64,000 nucleotides of DNA from an uncultured Pelagibacteraceae bacterium (GCA_902573755.1 CACGLD010000001.1:1-64000), one strand, 5' to 3'. Counted from the first letter of the stretch, positions 45,861 to 55,891 are shown. Notes: generated by a model not told the origin, from the sequence alone. Numbers and translations are program-made.

Positions 45861-47027
45861 CTAGCTAGCTCTTTGTATGTTTGTATCTATTGGTTTTATA
45901 TTTGGAATAACTTCTTCTGTAAATAACTTGATACTTCTCATACAGTCTTCATGTTTGATACCTGGAAAGTTAGACCAGACTTGTAAATTTTGAAGATTTA
46001 ATTCTTGTTGAAGTTCTTTTATTTTTTCTATTACAAACTCAGGCGTTCCAAATAAAAGATTTCTTTTATGAAGAAATTCATAATTTAATAAATCTAGTTT
46101 ATTTTTTGTCTCTGGTAATTTTTCATCTGGATCCATATGATTTCCCAATCCTCTCCAATGGCAAACCCATCTCATATAATTAACTATATGTTCTCCAGCC
46201 ATTTTTTCAGCCTCCTCCATAGTTTCTGCAACAAACATATCTCTAACCAAACTTATACCTTCACCCAGTGGTACATCTCTATTTTCAGCTTTAGATTTTG
46301 CCTCTTTATAAATTTCAAATCTTTTTTTCAAAGCTTTTACAGTTGGGATCCACATAATTGTATTAAGTCCATTTTCTGCTGCCCACTGAATTGATCTTTC
46401 TCCATCAACAACTTGAGAAATTGGTGGAAAGGGTTTTTGATAAGGTTTTGGTAAAACAGATATTTGTTTTAATTCATTTGTTTTTAAATCTACTACATTT
46501 TCTCTAGGAGGACTCATATCGTGCTGCCAAATAAAATTTGGTGAGGGATAAGTATAGAATTCACCTTGGTGAGAAAAGAAGTCCTCAGACCAAGCTTTTT
46601 TCATTATGTCCAATGTTTCAGAAAATAGTCTAAAATTTTTTGCTTGATCTTTTAAGTCAGCTTCTTTGTTCATGTTAATGGCTTCTCTTCCGTAAACTCC
46701 TCTTCCAATACCAACTTCCACTCTTCCTTTTGACATTTGGTCAAGGGTAGCAATATCTTCTGCAAGTCTTATAGGATTATGAAATGTTATTACGTTGCAA
46801 GCTTGTCCTAAACGAATATTTTTAGTTCTTGCAGCAGCATCAGTACACATCATTAGTGGATTGGTGCAAGACTCCATTCCCTCATGATTAAAATGATGTT
46901 CGGTATACCAAATAGAATTCCAATTATTTTGATCACAATATTCAGTGATTTCTCTAGCTTCGTCTAGAAGTTGGGTATAAGGTTTTTTATCCCAATTAGT
47001 AGTATTGCAAAAATATCCAAAGTTCAT
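45861..47027 (-). CDS. LLM-class (luciferase-like) flavin-dependent monooxygenase
   Basis: WYTEHHFNHEGMESCTNPLMM; LDQMSKGRVEVGIGRGVYGREA; start MNFGYFCN at 47027 with GGAGG upstream. Confidence 0.9.
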   Translation of the reverse strand: MNFGYFCNTTNWDKKPYTQLLDEAREITEYCDQNNWNSIWYTEHHFNHEGMESCTNPLMMCTDAAARTKNIRLGQACNVITFHNPIRLAEDIATLDQMSKGRVEVGIGRGVYGREAINMNKEADLKDQAKNFRLFSETLDIMKKAWSEDFFSHQGEFYTYPSPNFIWQHDMSPPRENVVDLKTNELKQISVLPKPYQKPFPPISQVVDGERSIQWAAENGLNTIMWIPTVKALKKRFEIYKEAKSKAENRDVPLGEGISLVRDMFVAETMEEAEKMAGEHIVNYMRWVCHWRGLGNHMDPDEKLPETKNKLDLLNYEFLHKRNLLFGTPEFVIEKIKELQQELNLQNLQVWSNFPGIKHEDCMRSIKLFTEEVIPNIKPIDTNIQRAS

Positions 47028-47132
47028 AAAGCCTCCTTTAAAAATTAATTTAAAGACGACCGATCCCACTTTCGTAAATTTTTGAATTTAACGACGAGTT
47101 ATGTATCGCTTTATAGTTAAACTTTATTATTA

Positions 47133-48101
47133 CTAGCGTTGATATTCAATAAATTTCTTTAAGGATTTGTTAAGAAATTTCTCATAAATTGGACCATTAT
47201 TTTTGAATTTGCTTCCATTTAAAAATGATTGGTTCATTTTGAAATCATAGGAAGGTTCAAAGAAAAAAGGAACAGAGAGTCTCTTACTTTTATTCCATAA
47301 AACTCTGTGATTAGTTGCTTTAAATTTTCCTTTGCTTAGAAACTCCAAAGCTCTACCAGTGTTTACTACTAAAGCTTTTTTGTTAAATGGTACATCATAC
47401 CATTTTTTATTTTTTCTATTTTGTACCTGTAATCCACCTTTTCTATCTTGATAGAGAATTGTGAATATACCACTATCAACATGTGTTTCACATCCAAGAG
47501 CAACCCCATCTTGTTTAGATATTTCTACCGGTTTTACCTGATTAGGGTAATAATTAAATCTTAATGTGCTTAATGTTTTTAATCTTGAAAAAGCTACACT
47601 AGAAATATCAGGATTTTTTTTATTAAGTTTTATTACACTTTTAAATAAAGTTTCACTCAATCTATAAATATTATCGAAATATTTGTTTAAAATATTTATT
47701 GAACTTTTTTTAAAACACTCATCTAGATTAAGAAATTCTATGTATTGATTATTTAGATTTAAAGAATATTTTTTAGTTACTTTTAAATCACCTATATCTA
47801 AACCTTCTTTTCCGTTCACATCATTAGGAAAATATCCTCTGTAAAGATTTTTATTTTTTTTATTCCATTTTTTAGGTGATAATTTTCTTTTCTTACTGTC
47901 TGGTAAATTAAAAAATTTATTCCCAACTTCGCATGTTTTTTTAATTTGTTTTAGATTAATTCCATGACCGGTAATTTGAAAAAAACCTACATTGATACAA
48001 GCTTTTTCAATTTCTTTAATTGTTTTAAACGCATTTTGAGTTTCAAAATTATTTTTAATTAGTGAAGATATATTGATTGTAGGTATATAGCTTTTACTCA
48101 T
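47133..48101 (-). CDS. Isopenicillin N synthase-like Fe/2OG oxygenase
   Basis: VGFFQITGHGI; ETHVDSGIFTILYQDRKGGLQV; ATNHRVLW. Confidence 0.9.
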   Translation of the reverse strand: MSKSYIPTINISSLIKNNFETQNAFKTIKEIEKACINVGFFQITGHGINLKQIKKTCEVGNKFFNLPDSKKRKLSPKKWNKKNKNLYRGYFPNDVNGKEGLDIGDLKVTKKYSLNLNNQYIEFLNLDECFKKSSINILNKYFDNIYRLSETLFKSVIKLNKKNPDISSVAFSRLKTLSTLRFNYYPNQVKPVEISKQDGVALGCETHVDSGIFTILYQDRKGGLQVQNRKNKKWYDVPFNKKALVVNTGRALEFLSKGKFKATNHRVLWNKSKRLSVPFFFEPSYDFKMNQSFLNGSKFKNNGPIYEKFLNKSLKKFIEYQR

Positions 48102-49051
48102 CTTCTTACAGGAGTTTCAGTTGCAATATATTGATCTCTAACTCGCTCTCTCATATAAATATAAATTCCAGCTGCTATTATGCAAGCAACTCCAATGAAG
48201 GTTCTAGCTGAAGGTATTTCGTTAAATAGAAAATAACCAGGAATCATAGACATTATAATTAAAGAATATTCGAACAATGAAACAACAGATGGTGAAGCAA
48301 CTATATACGCTGAAAAAATACATACAAAAGCAATCGATGCAGCAAAACCAAAAAATAAAATAAACTTCCATGTATATTCAAAGTTTGAAAACCATTCTCT
48401 AAATATAAATTGAGTAGTGGGGTCAAAATTAGGATCATTAAGTTGACCATTACCCATAAAAACAAAGATAATAGCACAAAGTATTAGTGCTATTAGGTAG
48501 AAATAAAAAAGTTGAGTATTAACGTCATCTTTATCAGATGTATATTTTGTTATTGTCATTGAAGCTGCATAAAAAAATGCGCACAAAACTGGTAGTAGAC
48601 TTTTATACTCAAAATCATCAAAGTTTGGATTTAAAACAATAAATACACCAATAAAACCAAACACAATTGCAGACCATCTTCTAATACCAATAAATTCTTT
48701 CAAAAAAAATTTTGCAAAAATTGAGACGAAAAATGGACATGAGAAAAATAAAGCATTTGCTGTAGCTAACGGCATATAGGTTAAAGAAATAAAGAATGCA
48801 GAAAAGGCTAAAAAATGAAGAATTACTCTAACAAACGTTAAAAAAGGATAATAGGTTTTTAAAGAAACTTTTTGACCTCTAAATTTGATGTAACAAAACA
48901 GCAAAATTGCAGCAACAAAATACCTTCCAAAGAAGATTTCATAAAGTGCCGCTTTTTCAAAAATAAATTTAATTAAAGAGTCTTGCATTGCAAACAAAGT
49001 CATTGCAGCAATAATTAAAAGAATTCCTTTTGAGTTATTGTCAGTGCTCAT
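48098..49051 (-). CDS. EamA/DMT-superfamily transporter
   Basis: About 10 TM; MTLFAMQDSLIKFIFEKAALYEIFFGRYF. Confidence 0.88.
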   Translation of the reverse strand: MSTDNNSKGILLIIAAMTLFAMQDSLIKFIFEKAALYEIFFGRYFVAAILLFCYIKFRGQKVSLKTYYPFLTFVRVILHFLAFSAFFISLTYMPLATANALFFSCPFFVSIFAKFFLKEFIGIRRWSAIVFGFIGVFIVLNPNFDDFEYKSLLPVLCAFFYAASMTITKYTSDKDDVNTQLFYFYLIALILCAIIFVFMGNGQLNDPNFDPTTQFIFREWFSNFEYTWKFILFFGFAASIAFVCIFSAYIVASPSVVSLFEYSLIIMSMIPGYFLFNEIPSARTFIGVACIIAAGIYIYMRERVRDQYIATETPVRR

Positions 49052-49091
49052 TATGCACCTATATCAAAAAAAAAATCTTTCGAATATTTAA

Positions 49092-49553
49092 TTATTTCTT
49101 CAATTTTGAAGTGAATAGAAGACCTTCAGTTAAAAATTTTGATTTGTTTTGTTCAATAAAGTCTTTCATTATTTTTACTTTTTCTTCCTCAAATTTTGTG
49201 ACTTTCCTTTTGCTTAAATCTATATACAGCGATATCCATTCCATAGATGCAGAAAGTTTGTTAGTTTTTTGAGAAATCATCTCCATTTTTAAATGCAATC
49301 TTTTTTTATCATGATCAAAATAAGTGAGATTAACATTAACCATTTCACCCTCTTTAACTTCATTTAAATATTTAGTATTTGTTTCAACAACCATAGTACT
49401 TCTATTAAGATCTTTTGCTGCAGTTCCTCCCATTTTAAATTTTTCAAGCGCAACTTCCCATGCTTGATCAAAAACAAGCACATAATAAGCCATGTTCATG
49501 TGATTATTGTAATCAACCCATTCTTTTTTGACTTCGAAAGTTTTTAATAACAC
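49092..49553 (-). CDS. Hotdog-fold thioesterase, possibly betainyl-CoA thioesterase-like (GTG start)
   Basis: VKKEWVDYNNHMNMAYYVLVFDQAWE hotdog motif. Confidence 0.78.
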   Translation of the reverse strand: MLLKTFEVKKEWVDYNNHMNMAYYVLVFDQAWEVALEKFKMGGTAAKDLNRSTMVVETNTKYLNEVKEGEMVNVNLTYFDHDKKRLHLKMEMISQKTNKLSASMEWISLYIDLSKRKVTKFEEEKVKIMKDFIEQNKSKFLTEGLLFTSKLKK

Positions 49554-49554
49554 T

Positions 49555-50580
49555 TTATGATCTTGTTAATGAAGACTGTAATTCTTGATTTGAAATGTAT
49601 CCCTTTACATTTCCACTTTTATCAACCACTTCACAATTTGAATCAGAACATACAATTTTTGGCAAAAAATCTTCTATAAATTCATCTTCATTTACTTTTA
49701 TTAAGTTTGATTTATCTATGTCATTAGCTTGATCAGCAGTTTTCATAATAATTTTTGCCTTGATAACTTTTGCTCTGTTCACATCTTTTACAAAAGCTTT
49801 TACATAATCATCAGCAGGGTTCATAATAATTTCCTCGGGAGTTCCTACTTGAACTAATTTTCCAGAGTTTAGTATCCCGATATGATCACCTAATCTTAAT
49901 GATTCATCTAGATCGTGAGTAATAAATACAATTGTTTTTTTTAGTTCTGCTTGAAGATCAATTAATTGTTTCTGCATATCACTTCTAATCAGAGGATCTA
50001 GAGCGCTGAAAGCTTCATCCATTAACATAATATCTGTATCAGTAGCTAACGCTCTTGCTAGACCAACACGTTGCTGCATTCCTCCTGATAATTGAGCAGG
50101 GTATTGATTTTCAAAACCAGTTAGACCAACTGCATCAATTTTTTCCATTGAGATTTTATTTCTTTCATCTTCACCTTTCCCTTGCATTTCTAATCCGTAA
50201 CCAACATTTTGAATTACTGTTTTATGCGGGAACAAACCAAATCTTTGAAATACCATGCTCATTTTATGTCTTCTAAATTCAATGAGCTTATCTTTATCAA
50301 GTGACATTACATTCGTGCCCTCAACTAAAATTTCGCCATCAGTTGGATCGATTAGTCTATTTAGATGTCTTATTAGCGTTGATTTACCTGATCCTGATAA
50401 ACCCATACAAACAAAGGTTTCTCCTTCTTCAATTTTTAGCGAAACATTATCTAATCCAACGGTATGACCTGTTTGCTCTAAAATTTCATCTTTTGTTGCA
50501 CCATCTTTTACCATTGGCAGTACAGAAGAAGGGTTATTACCAAAAATTTTGTAAACGTTGTTGATCTCAATTTTTGACAT
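49555..50580 (-). CDS. proV: Glycine betaine/proline-type ABC transporter ATPase (ProV/OpuAA-like)
   Basis: EIEEGETFVCMGLSGSGKSTLIRHLNRLIDPT-type N-terminal half; LSGGMQQRVGLARALATD; CBS-like C-terminus. Confidence 0.9.
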   Translation of the reverse strand: MSKIEINNVYKIFGNNPSSVLPMVKDGATKDEILEQTGHTVGLDNVSLKIEEGETFVCMGLSGSGKSTLIRHLNRLIDPTDGEILVEGTNVMSLDKDKLIEFRRHKMSMVFQRFGLFPHKTVIQNVGYGLEMQGKGEDERNKISMEKIDAVGLTGFENQYPAQLSGGMQQRVGLARALATDTDIMLMDEAFSALDPLIRSDMQKQLIDLQAELKKTIVFITHDLDESLRLGDHIGILNSGKLVQVGTPEEIIMNPADDYVKAFVKDVNRAKVIKAKIIMKTADQANDIDKSNLIKVNEDEFIEDFLPKIVCSDSNCEVVDKSGNVKGYISNQELQSSLTRS

Positions 50581-50705
50581 GATGTAATGTTCTAACAGTT
50601 ACAATCATCATATGTAAAACAAATATTATACAACTTATAATTGTTTTAATAAATAACAGTTGTATTTATTTGCTTTTACTTATTTTTTAAATAAGAATTT
50701 TATAT

Positions 50706-51437
50706 ATGGCGCAAACAGATAAAGATGTGCGATTAGAGTTGTCTGCTCTATATAGAATTTTACATATGTACGGCATGACCGATCTTGCTAACCAATGTGC
50801 AGGGGCAAGATCTGCTGAAGATAAGAATTGTTCTTTCGTTCATCCATATGGAATGTTTTATGAAGAAATTACTGCTTCATCTTTAGTTAAAATTGATCAA
50901 AACGGAAAAAAATTAGATTCAGACGGACCTTGGTTAAACGATGGATGTATTAATCTTGCTCAATGGATTTTTAACAAAAGAAATGATGTAAACTTTTATG
51001 TTCACGGACATGCCAACGATGTGATGGCAGTTGGTGGCACTAAAGAGGGTTTAATGTATCTCTCACAGGCTGCAGTATATTTAAATCATCTTGTTGGATA
51101 TATTGATTATGAATTTGTTGAGGACAAAGAATTTGGAAGCAAATTTGAAAACCTAATTAGCAAACACGACATTTTGATTACTAGAAATCATGGATATTAC
51201 ACAGTAGGAAAAACTGCAGCAGAAGCATTTTTCAGAGCTTATTATCTAGAGCAAGCATGTTCAGTTCAGGTGAAAAATCTTGCTATGGGTTTAAATAAAC
51301 ATGAAATAGATAAACAAAAAGCTGCATATTTCTGGGAAAACATGAGTGACTCTGATGATTATAATTATGATGGAAAAACAGAGTGGGCTGCTTTATTAAG
51401 AAAATTAGAGAGAGAACATTCAAATTATAAAAATTAA
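50706..51437 (+). CDS. Class II aldolase/adducin family protein
   Basis: FYVHGHANDVMAVGGTKEGL; DILITRNHGYYTVGKTAAEAFFRAYYLEQAC. Confidence 0.9.
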   Translation: MAQTDKDVRLELSALYRILHMYGMTDLANQCAGARSAEDKNCSFVHPYGMFYEEITASSLVKIDQNGKKLDSDGPWLNDGCINLAQWIFNKRNDVNFYVHGHANDVMAVGGTKEGLMYLSQAAVYLNHLVGYIDYEFVEDKEFGSKFENLISKHDILITRNHGYYTVGKTAAEAFFRAYYLEQACSVQVKNLAMGLNKHEIDKQKAAYFWENMSDSDDYNYDGKTEWAALLRKLEREHSNYKN

Positions 51438-52588
51438 TGGAACAAAATTTTACAATTAAAAATATAACTAAAAATTCTACAAATTTAGAAGTTGACTGGA
51501 GCGATGGAAAAAAAAGTAAATTTAATTATTTATGGCTAAGAGACAATTGTCCAACTGCACACGATAAAGACTCACGTCATAGAATGTTTAATATTTTAAA
51601 AGTATCAAACAAAATTAATCCAAAAAAATTTGCAGTAAATAATGAAGGCAAGCTTGAAATTGAATGGAGTGAAGGAGACCACGTAAGTTATTATGATCAA
51701 AATTGGTTAAGAGAAAACTGCTATACAATAAAAAATAATTTAGAATATAAATCACCATATCAACTTTGGGACAATTCTTTACAAAATGACCTGAATTCAA
51801 TTGAGATTGAACATGATGAAATTATGAGTTCAGATGAAGGGCTTGTCAGATGGTTAGAACTTTTACATCATACTGGAATTGCTATAGTAAAAAATGCTCC
51901 AACTAAAAATAATTCTGGCTTTAAAATTTTAAATAGAATTAGCCATACTAGGGAAACTTTTTTTAAAACACCTTTTGAAGTAATTAACATTCCTAAACCA
52001 AATAATTCTGCTTACACAGCACATGCTTTAAGAAATCATATGGATTTACCTTGGTTTGAAACACCACCTGGTTATCAATTTCTTCATTGTTTAGTTAATT
52101 CTGCAACAGGAGGAGACTCGTCCGCTGTAGATGGCTTTGCAGTTGCAGATTATTTAAGAAAAAATGAGAAAGAAATATTTGATACGCTAGTAAACGTTCA
52201 TTTAAAATTTAGAGACATGGATTATACACAAGAGTCTGTTAGAAGTTATTACGCACCCGCGATATCTCTAACAAAAGATAATGATTACCATGATATTCGG
52301 TTTAGCGTAGCAACCATGGATGCTTTAGACTGTCATCCTGATTTGATGGATAAAGTTTACAAAGCTCATCACCGATTTGGAAATTTGCTTCATGATGATC
52401 AATTTCAGATTAAATTTAGATTAGGACCAGGTGATATTTTTTCTTTTAACAATAGACGATTGTTACATGGTAGAACTGAATATGATCCAAACTCAGGACA
52501 TAGACATTTACAAGGTTATTACATGGATCGAGATGAAATTATTGGAAGACTAAGATATTTAAAAAATTCGGTTAACTCCAACCAGTAA
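51437..52588 (+). CDS. TauD/TfdA-type gamma-butyrobetaine (or trimethyllysine) dioxygenase-like protein
   Basis: N-terminal FNYLWLRDNCPTAHDKDSRHR domain plus C-terminal HMDLPWFETPPGYQFLHC and FNNRRLLHGR. Confidence 0.85.
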   Translation: MEQNFTIKNITKNSTNLEVDWSDGKKSKFNYLWLRDNCPTAHDKDSRHRMFNILKVSNKINPKKFAVNNEGKLEIEWSEGDHVSYYDQNWLRENCYTIKNNLEYKSPYQLWDNSLQNDLNSIEIEHDEIMSSDEGLVRWLELLHHTGIAIVKNAPTKNNSGFKILNRISHTRETFFKTPFEVINIPKPNNSAYTAHALRNHMDLPWFETPPGYQFLHCLVNSATGGDSSAVDGFAVADYLRKNEKEIFDTLVNVHLKFRDMDYTQESVRSYYAPAISLTKDNDYHDIRFSVATMDALDCHPDLMDKVYKAHHRFGNLLHDDQFQIKFRLGPGDIFSFNNRRLLHGRTEYDPNSGHRHLQGYYMDRDEIIGRLRYLKNSVNSNQ

Positions 52589-54002
52589 CATTCTTTACTT
52601 CAAGATATTCCTCAAGGCCCCAAACACCTCCTTCTCTCCCATTACCTGATTGTCTGTAACCACCAAATGGAGTTCCGGCATCTGCTCCATTTCCATTAAT
52701 GTAAACACATCCAGATCTTAATTTTTTAGCAACCCTGTGTGCTTTTTCTTTGTCTTCAGTTTGCAAATAATTTCCAAGACCGTAAGAAGTATCATTTACA
52801 ATTTTGACTGCCTCATCCTCAGTTTCAAATGGAATTATAGATAACACAGGTCCAAAAATTTCTTCTTTAGCAATTCTCATTTCATTAGTTACATCTGTAA
52901 AGATAGTTGGTTTTATAAAGTATCCTTTGTTCAAACCGTTTGGTAGCTCAGGCCCACCTACTGCAAGAGTTGCACCTTCAGAAATTCCACTTTCAATAAG
53001 ATTTATAATTTTATCATATTGAACTTTAGAGATGACTGGTCCTATATGATCTCCTTTTTTTGAAGCTTGATCTACTTTAATTTTGTTTGCTTCATCTATT
53101 GCTTCTTTAACAGCTCTTTCATAAATTGATTTCTCAACCAGCATTCTTGTTGGTGCATCACAAGATTGACCAGAATTGCTCATTACATTTCGAATACCAT
53201 CTCTTACTGCATCTTTATAACTGTCAGCAAAAACAATGTTTCCACCTTTACCACCTAATTCAAGACAAACTCTTTTAATTGTTTCTGCAGCGTTTTTTGA
53301 AATTAATCTTCCTGCTCTTGTTGAACCTGTGAAAGAAATCATATCAATATCAGGGTGGCTTGAAATGTGAGTTCCCACTCCTGCACCGTCTCCATTTACC
53401 AAATTAAATACACCTTTTGGAAAACCTGCTTCATCAATCATTTCTGAAAATAGCATTCCAGAAATAGGAGCAATTTCTGATGGTTTTAAAATCATTGTAC
53501 ATCCAGTTGCGAATGCTGGAACAACCTTCAAAGCAATTTGGTTAATTGGCCAATTCCACGGTGTGATTAATCCACAAACTCCAATTGGCTCATAATAGAT
53601 ATGATTATTTGATTTATTATCAAAGTGTTCATCAAATTTAAAATTTTTTAATCTTAAAATAAAATCATCTAAATGATCTTTTCCTGAAGCTGTTTGAACA
53701 TCTGTTGCCCAATCCATTGGTGCACCCATTTCAAGAGAAATAGCCTCAGCCATTTCATTAAATCTTTTTTTATAAACTGATGATAATTTTTCAAGTAAAC
53801 TGAGCCTTTCTTCCTTGCTAGTTTCTTTCCAAGTATCAAAGGCATTTTTTGCTGATTTAACAGCTAAATCTGTATCCTCTTTTGAACCTAAAGAAATAAC
53901 AGCAAACGGGTCTTCATTGCATGGATTAATGACTTCAAAATCATTTTTTTTAATTGGATCAACCCACTGACCATTTATGTAAAATTTTTTTTTATCTAAC
54001 AT
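52572..54002 (-). CDS. Aldehyde dehydrogenase family protein
   Basis: ITPWNWPINQIALKVVPAFATGCTMILKPSE; CLELGGKGGNIVF; GQSCDAPTR. Confidence 0.93.
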   Translation of the reverse strand: MLDKKKFYINGQWVDPIKKNDFEVINPCNEDPFAVISLGSKEDTDLAVKSAKNAFDTWKETSKEERLSLLEKLSSVYKKRFNEMAEAISLEMGAPMDWATDVQTASGKDHLDDFILRLKNFKFDEHFDNKSNNHIYYEPIGVCGLITPWNWPINQIALKVVPAFATGCTMILKPSEIAPISGMLFSEMIDEAGFPKGVFNLVNGDGAGVGTHISSHPDIDMISFTGSTRAGRLISKNAAETIKRVCLELGGKGGNIVFADSYKDAVRDGIRNVMSNSGQSCDAPTRMLVEKSIYERAVKEAIDEANKIKVDQASKKGDHIGPVISKVQYDKIINLIESGISEGATLAVGGPELPNGLNKGYFIKPTIFTDVTNEMRIAKEEIFGPVLSIIPFETEDEAVKIVNDTSYGLGNYLQTEDKEKAHRVAKKLRSGCVYINGNGADAGTPFGGYRQSGNGREGGVWGLEEYLEVKNVTGWS

Positions 54003-54022
54003 TTTTTATCTTAACACATAAA

Positions 54023-54964
54023 TTAAATTTCATATCCTTTTTCCTCAGGTTCATTGTCAACCAGCTCATCAGGAAAACCATTAGCTCTAAAATTAATATT
54101 ATTTAAATCTTCCATCCTTTTCACAATCATTGATGACCAAGCTCTGGAACCATATTTTTTTTGACCATCTTTAAAAATTTCAACTATTTTTGGAGAAATT
54201 TCTAAAGGAGCATTCATTTTTTTCGCAAGATTGTCAAATAGACTTGTGTCTTTTAAAACCAAATCCATTGTAAAATTTATATTATAAGATCCATTTAATA
54301 TAACCTGACTTTCAGTTTCATGCACAAATGAATTACCAGAAGAAATAGCAATTCCTTTATAAGTTTTTGCTAAATCTAAATTAGATTTTTTTGCTACAGT
54401 CCAAGCCTCACCTAATGCAACTAAATGTGCAGATGCTAGATAATTTGTAATTACTTTTAATACACTTGCTGTACCAAGCTCACCTGTGTGCAATATTTTT
54501 CTCCCCATAACAGTTAATGCAGGTAAAATTTTTTCAAATGCTTTTCTTTCCCCACCCACGAATATCGCAATATTACCTGTTGCTGCTCTATGACATCCAC
54601 CACTCACAGGTCCATCCAAAGGGATAGCTTTTTTTTCTATTACTTTTTTCCCAAGTCTTTTAACTTCATTTTCATCTGTGGTACTCATTTCTAGCCAAAT
54701 TTTGTTTTCTGATAAACCATTTAGAATTCCATCTTCACTTTCCATAACTTCTGCAGAAACCTCAGGAGAAGGAAGAGAAGTAATGATTAAATCGGATTGT
54801 TCAGTTAATTCTTTTGGAGACTTTGCAACTTTAGCACCTAAGTCTTTCAAAGAATTTGTTAAAGTTTCATCTAAATCTCTTACTGTAAGATCAAAGTTAT
54901 TTCTTAATAAACTTCCTGCAAGTTTTCCTCCAACATTACCTAAACCTATAAATCCAATTTTCAT
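54023..54964 (-). CDS. NAD(P)-dependent beta-hydroxyacid dehydrogenase (3-hydroxyisobutyrate dehydrogenase family)
   Basis: MKIGFIGLGNVGGKLAGSLLRNNFDLTVRD; LDGPVSGGCHRAATGNIAIFVGG. Confidence 0.9.
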   Translation of the reverse strand: MKIGFIGLGNVGGKLAGSLLRNNFDLTVRDLDETLTNSLKDLGAKVAKSPKELTEQSDLIITSLPSPEVSAEVMESEDGILNGLSENKIWLEMSTTDENEVKRLGKKVIEKKAIPLDGPVSGGCHRAATGNIAIFVGGERKAFEKILPALTVMGRKILHTGELGTASVLKVITNYLASAHLVALGEAWTVAKKSNLDLAKTYKGIAISSGNSFVHETESQVILNGSYNINFTMDLVLKDTSLFDNLAKKMNAPLEISPKIVEIFKDGQKKYGSRAWSSMIVKRMEDLNNINFRANGFPDELVDNEPEEKGYEI

Positions 54965-55833
54965 TTTATTTCCTCTTCTTTTTTATTTTTTGTAAATACA
55001 ATTAAAATCACACCAACTATGATTATTGCACCACCTATAAATAATTCTGGAGTTGGTTTTTCTCCCAAAAGAAAAATAGCAGCTAATAAACCTGTTGGTG
55101 GTATCCCCATAGTTACAATCGGTAGTACTTTATAAAGTGGGTTGTTTTTCAAAACATAATAGAAACAACCATAAGTAATTGGTTGCATGATGAAGCCTAT
55201 ATAAATTGCAATAATCCAATGATCAAATTTTGCATTTGTTAAATAATTAATTGTGTTTCCATCAATTATTGCAGATAGTATCACTAATATCGGTCCAGAG
55301 AATAAGGCTAACCAAGCAACTAACGCTAAAGGATTTATTTCTTTACTTAATGGTTTAACCATAACTTGTCCAAGAGCCCATACAGCTGAACCTAAAATCG
55401 TAAGTCCAATTCCAATAAATTTTCCATCTAATTTAGGAGATCCGATCAAAATATAAACACCAACAAAAGCAATAGCTATACCGATCAAAGCTCTAATAGT
55501 TGGTTTTTCTTTAAGCATGAAGTAAGCAAAAATAACTCCAAATGGAACTTCTGTTTGAACCAAAAGAACTGCTGCAGATGCATCAATTAAATCTAAACCA
55601 GAATATGTAATGCTATATTGTAAAGTATTAGCCACTAATGATGCAGCAAAAATTCTTTTTAAATATCCTTTTGGTATTGGAAACCACCAAATTAATAATG
55701 ATGCAGCAAAAGTAAATCTGATACCCATCAAAAGAATAGGAGGAAAAGATTCAAATGCTGGTTTAGCTATTACAAAACCAAAGCCTAAAAAAATAGGCAC
55801 CAAGGACGCTACGAAAGTATCTTTTATATTCAT
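54961..55833 (-). CDS. EamA/DMT-superfamily transporter
   Basis: About 10 TM; two EamA repeats. Confidence 0.88.
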   Translation of the reverse strand: MNIKDTFVASLVPIFLGFGFVIAKPAFESFPPILLMGIRFTFAASLLIWWFPIPKGYLKRIFAASLVANTLQYSITYSGLDLIDASAAVLLVQTEVPFGVIFAYFMLKEKPTIRALIGIAIAFVGVYILIGSPKLDGKFIGIGLTILGSAVWALGQVMVKPLSKEINPLALVAWLALFSGPILVILSAIIDGNTINYLTNAKFDHWIIAIYIGFIMQPITYGCFYYVLKNNPLYKVLPIVTMGIPPTGLLAAIFLLGEKPTPELFIGGAIIIVGVILIVFTKNKKEEEIK

Positions 55834-55891
55834 ACCTATTTTTTATATTAATGATTATTAAAGAACTTCTGATATATTCACCTTTTAAAAT

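Noticed and set aside
47028-47132. Possible structured leader of the LLM operon (relatively GC-rich gap with GACGACC/CGTCG segments)
   Set aside because: No convincing long stem or terminator found by eye; left as ordinary promoter/5'UTR.
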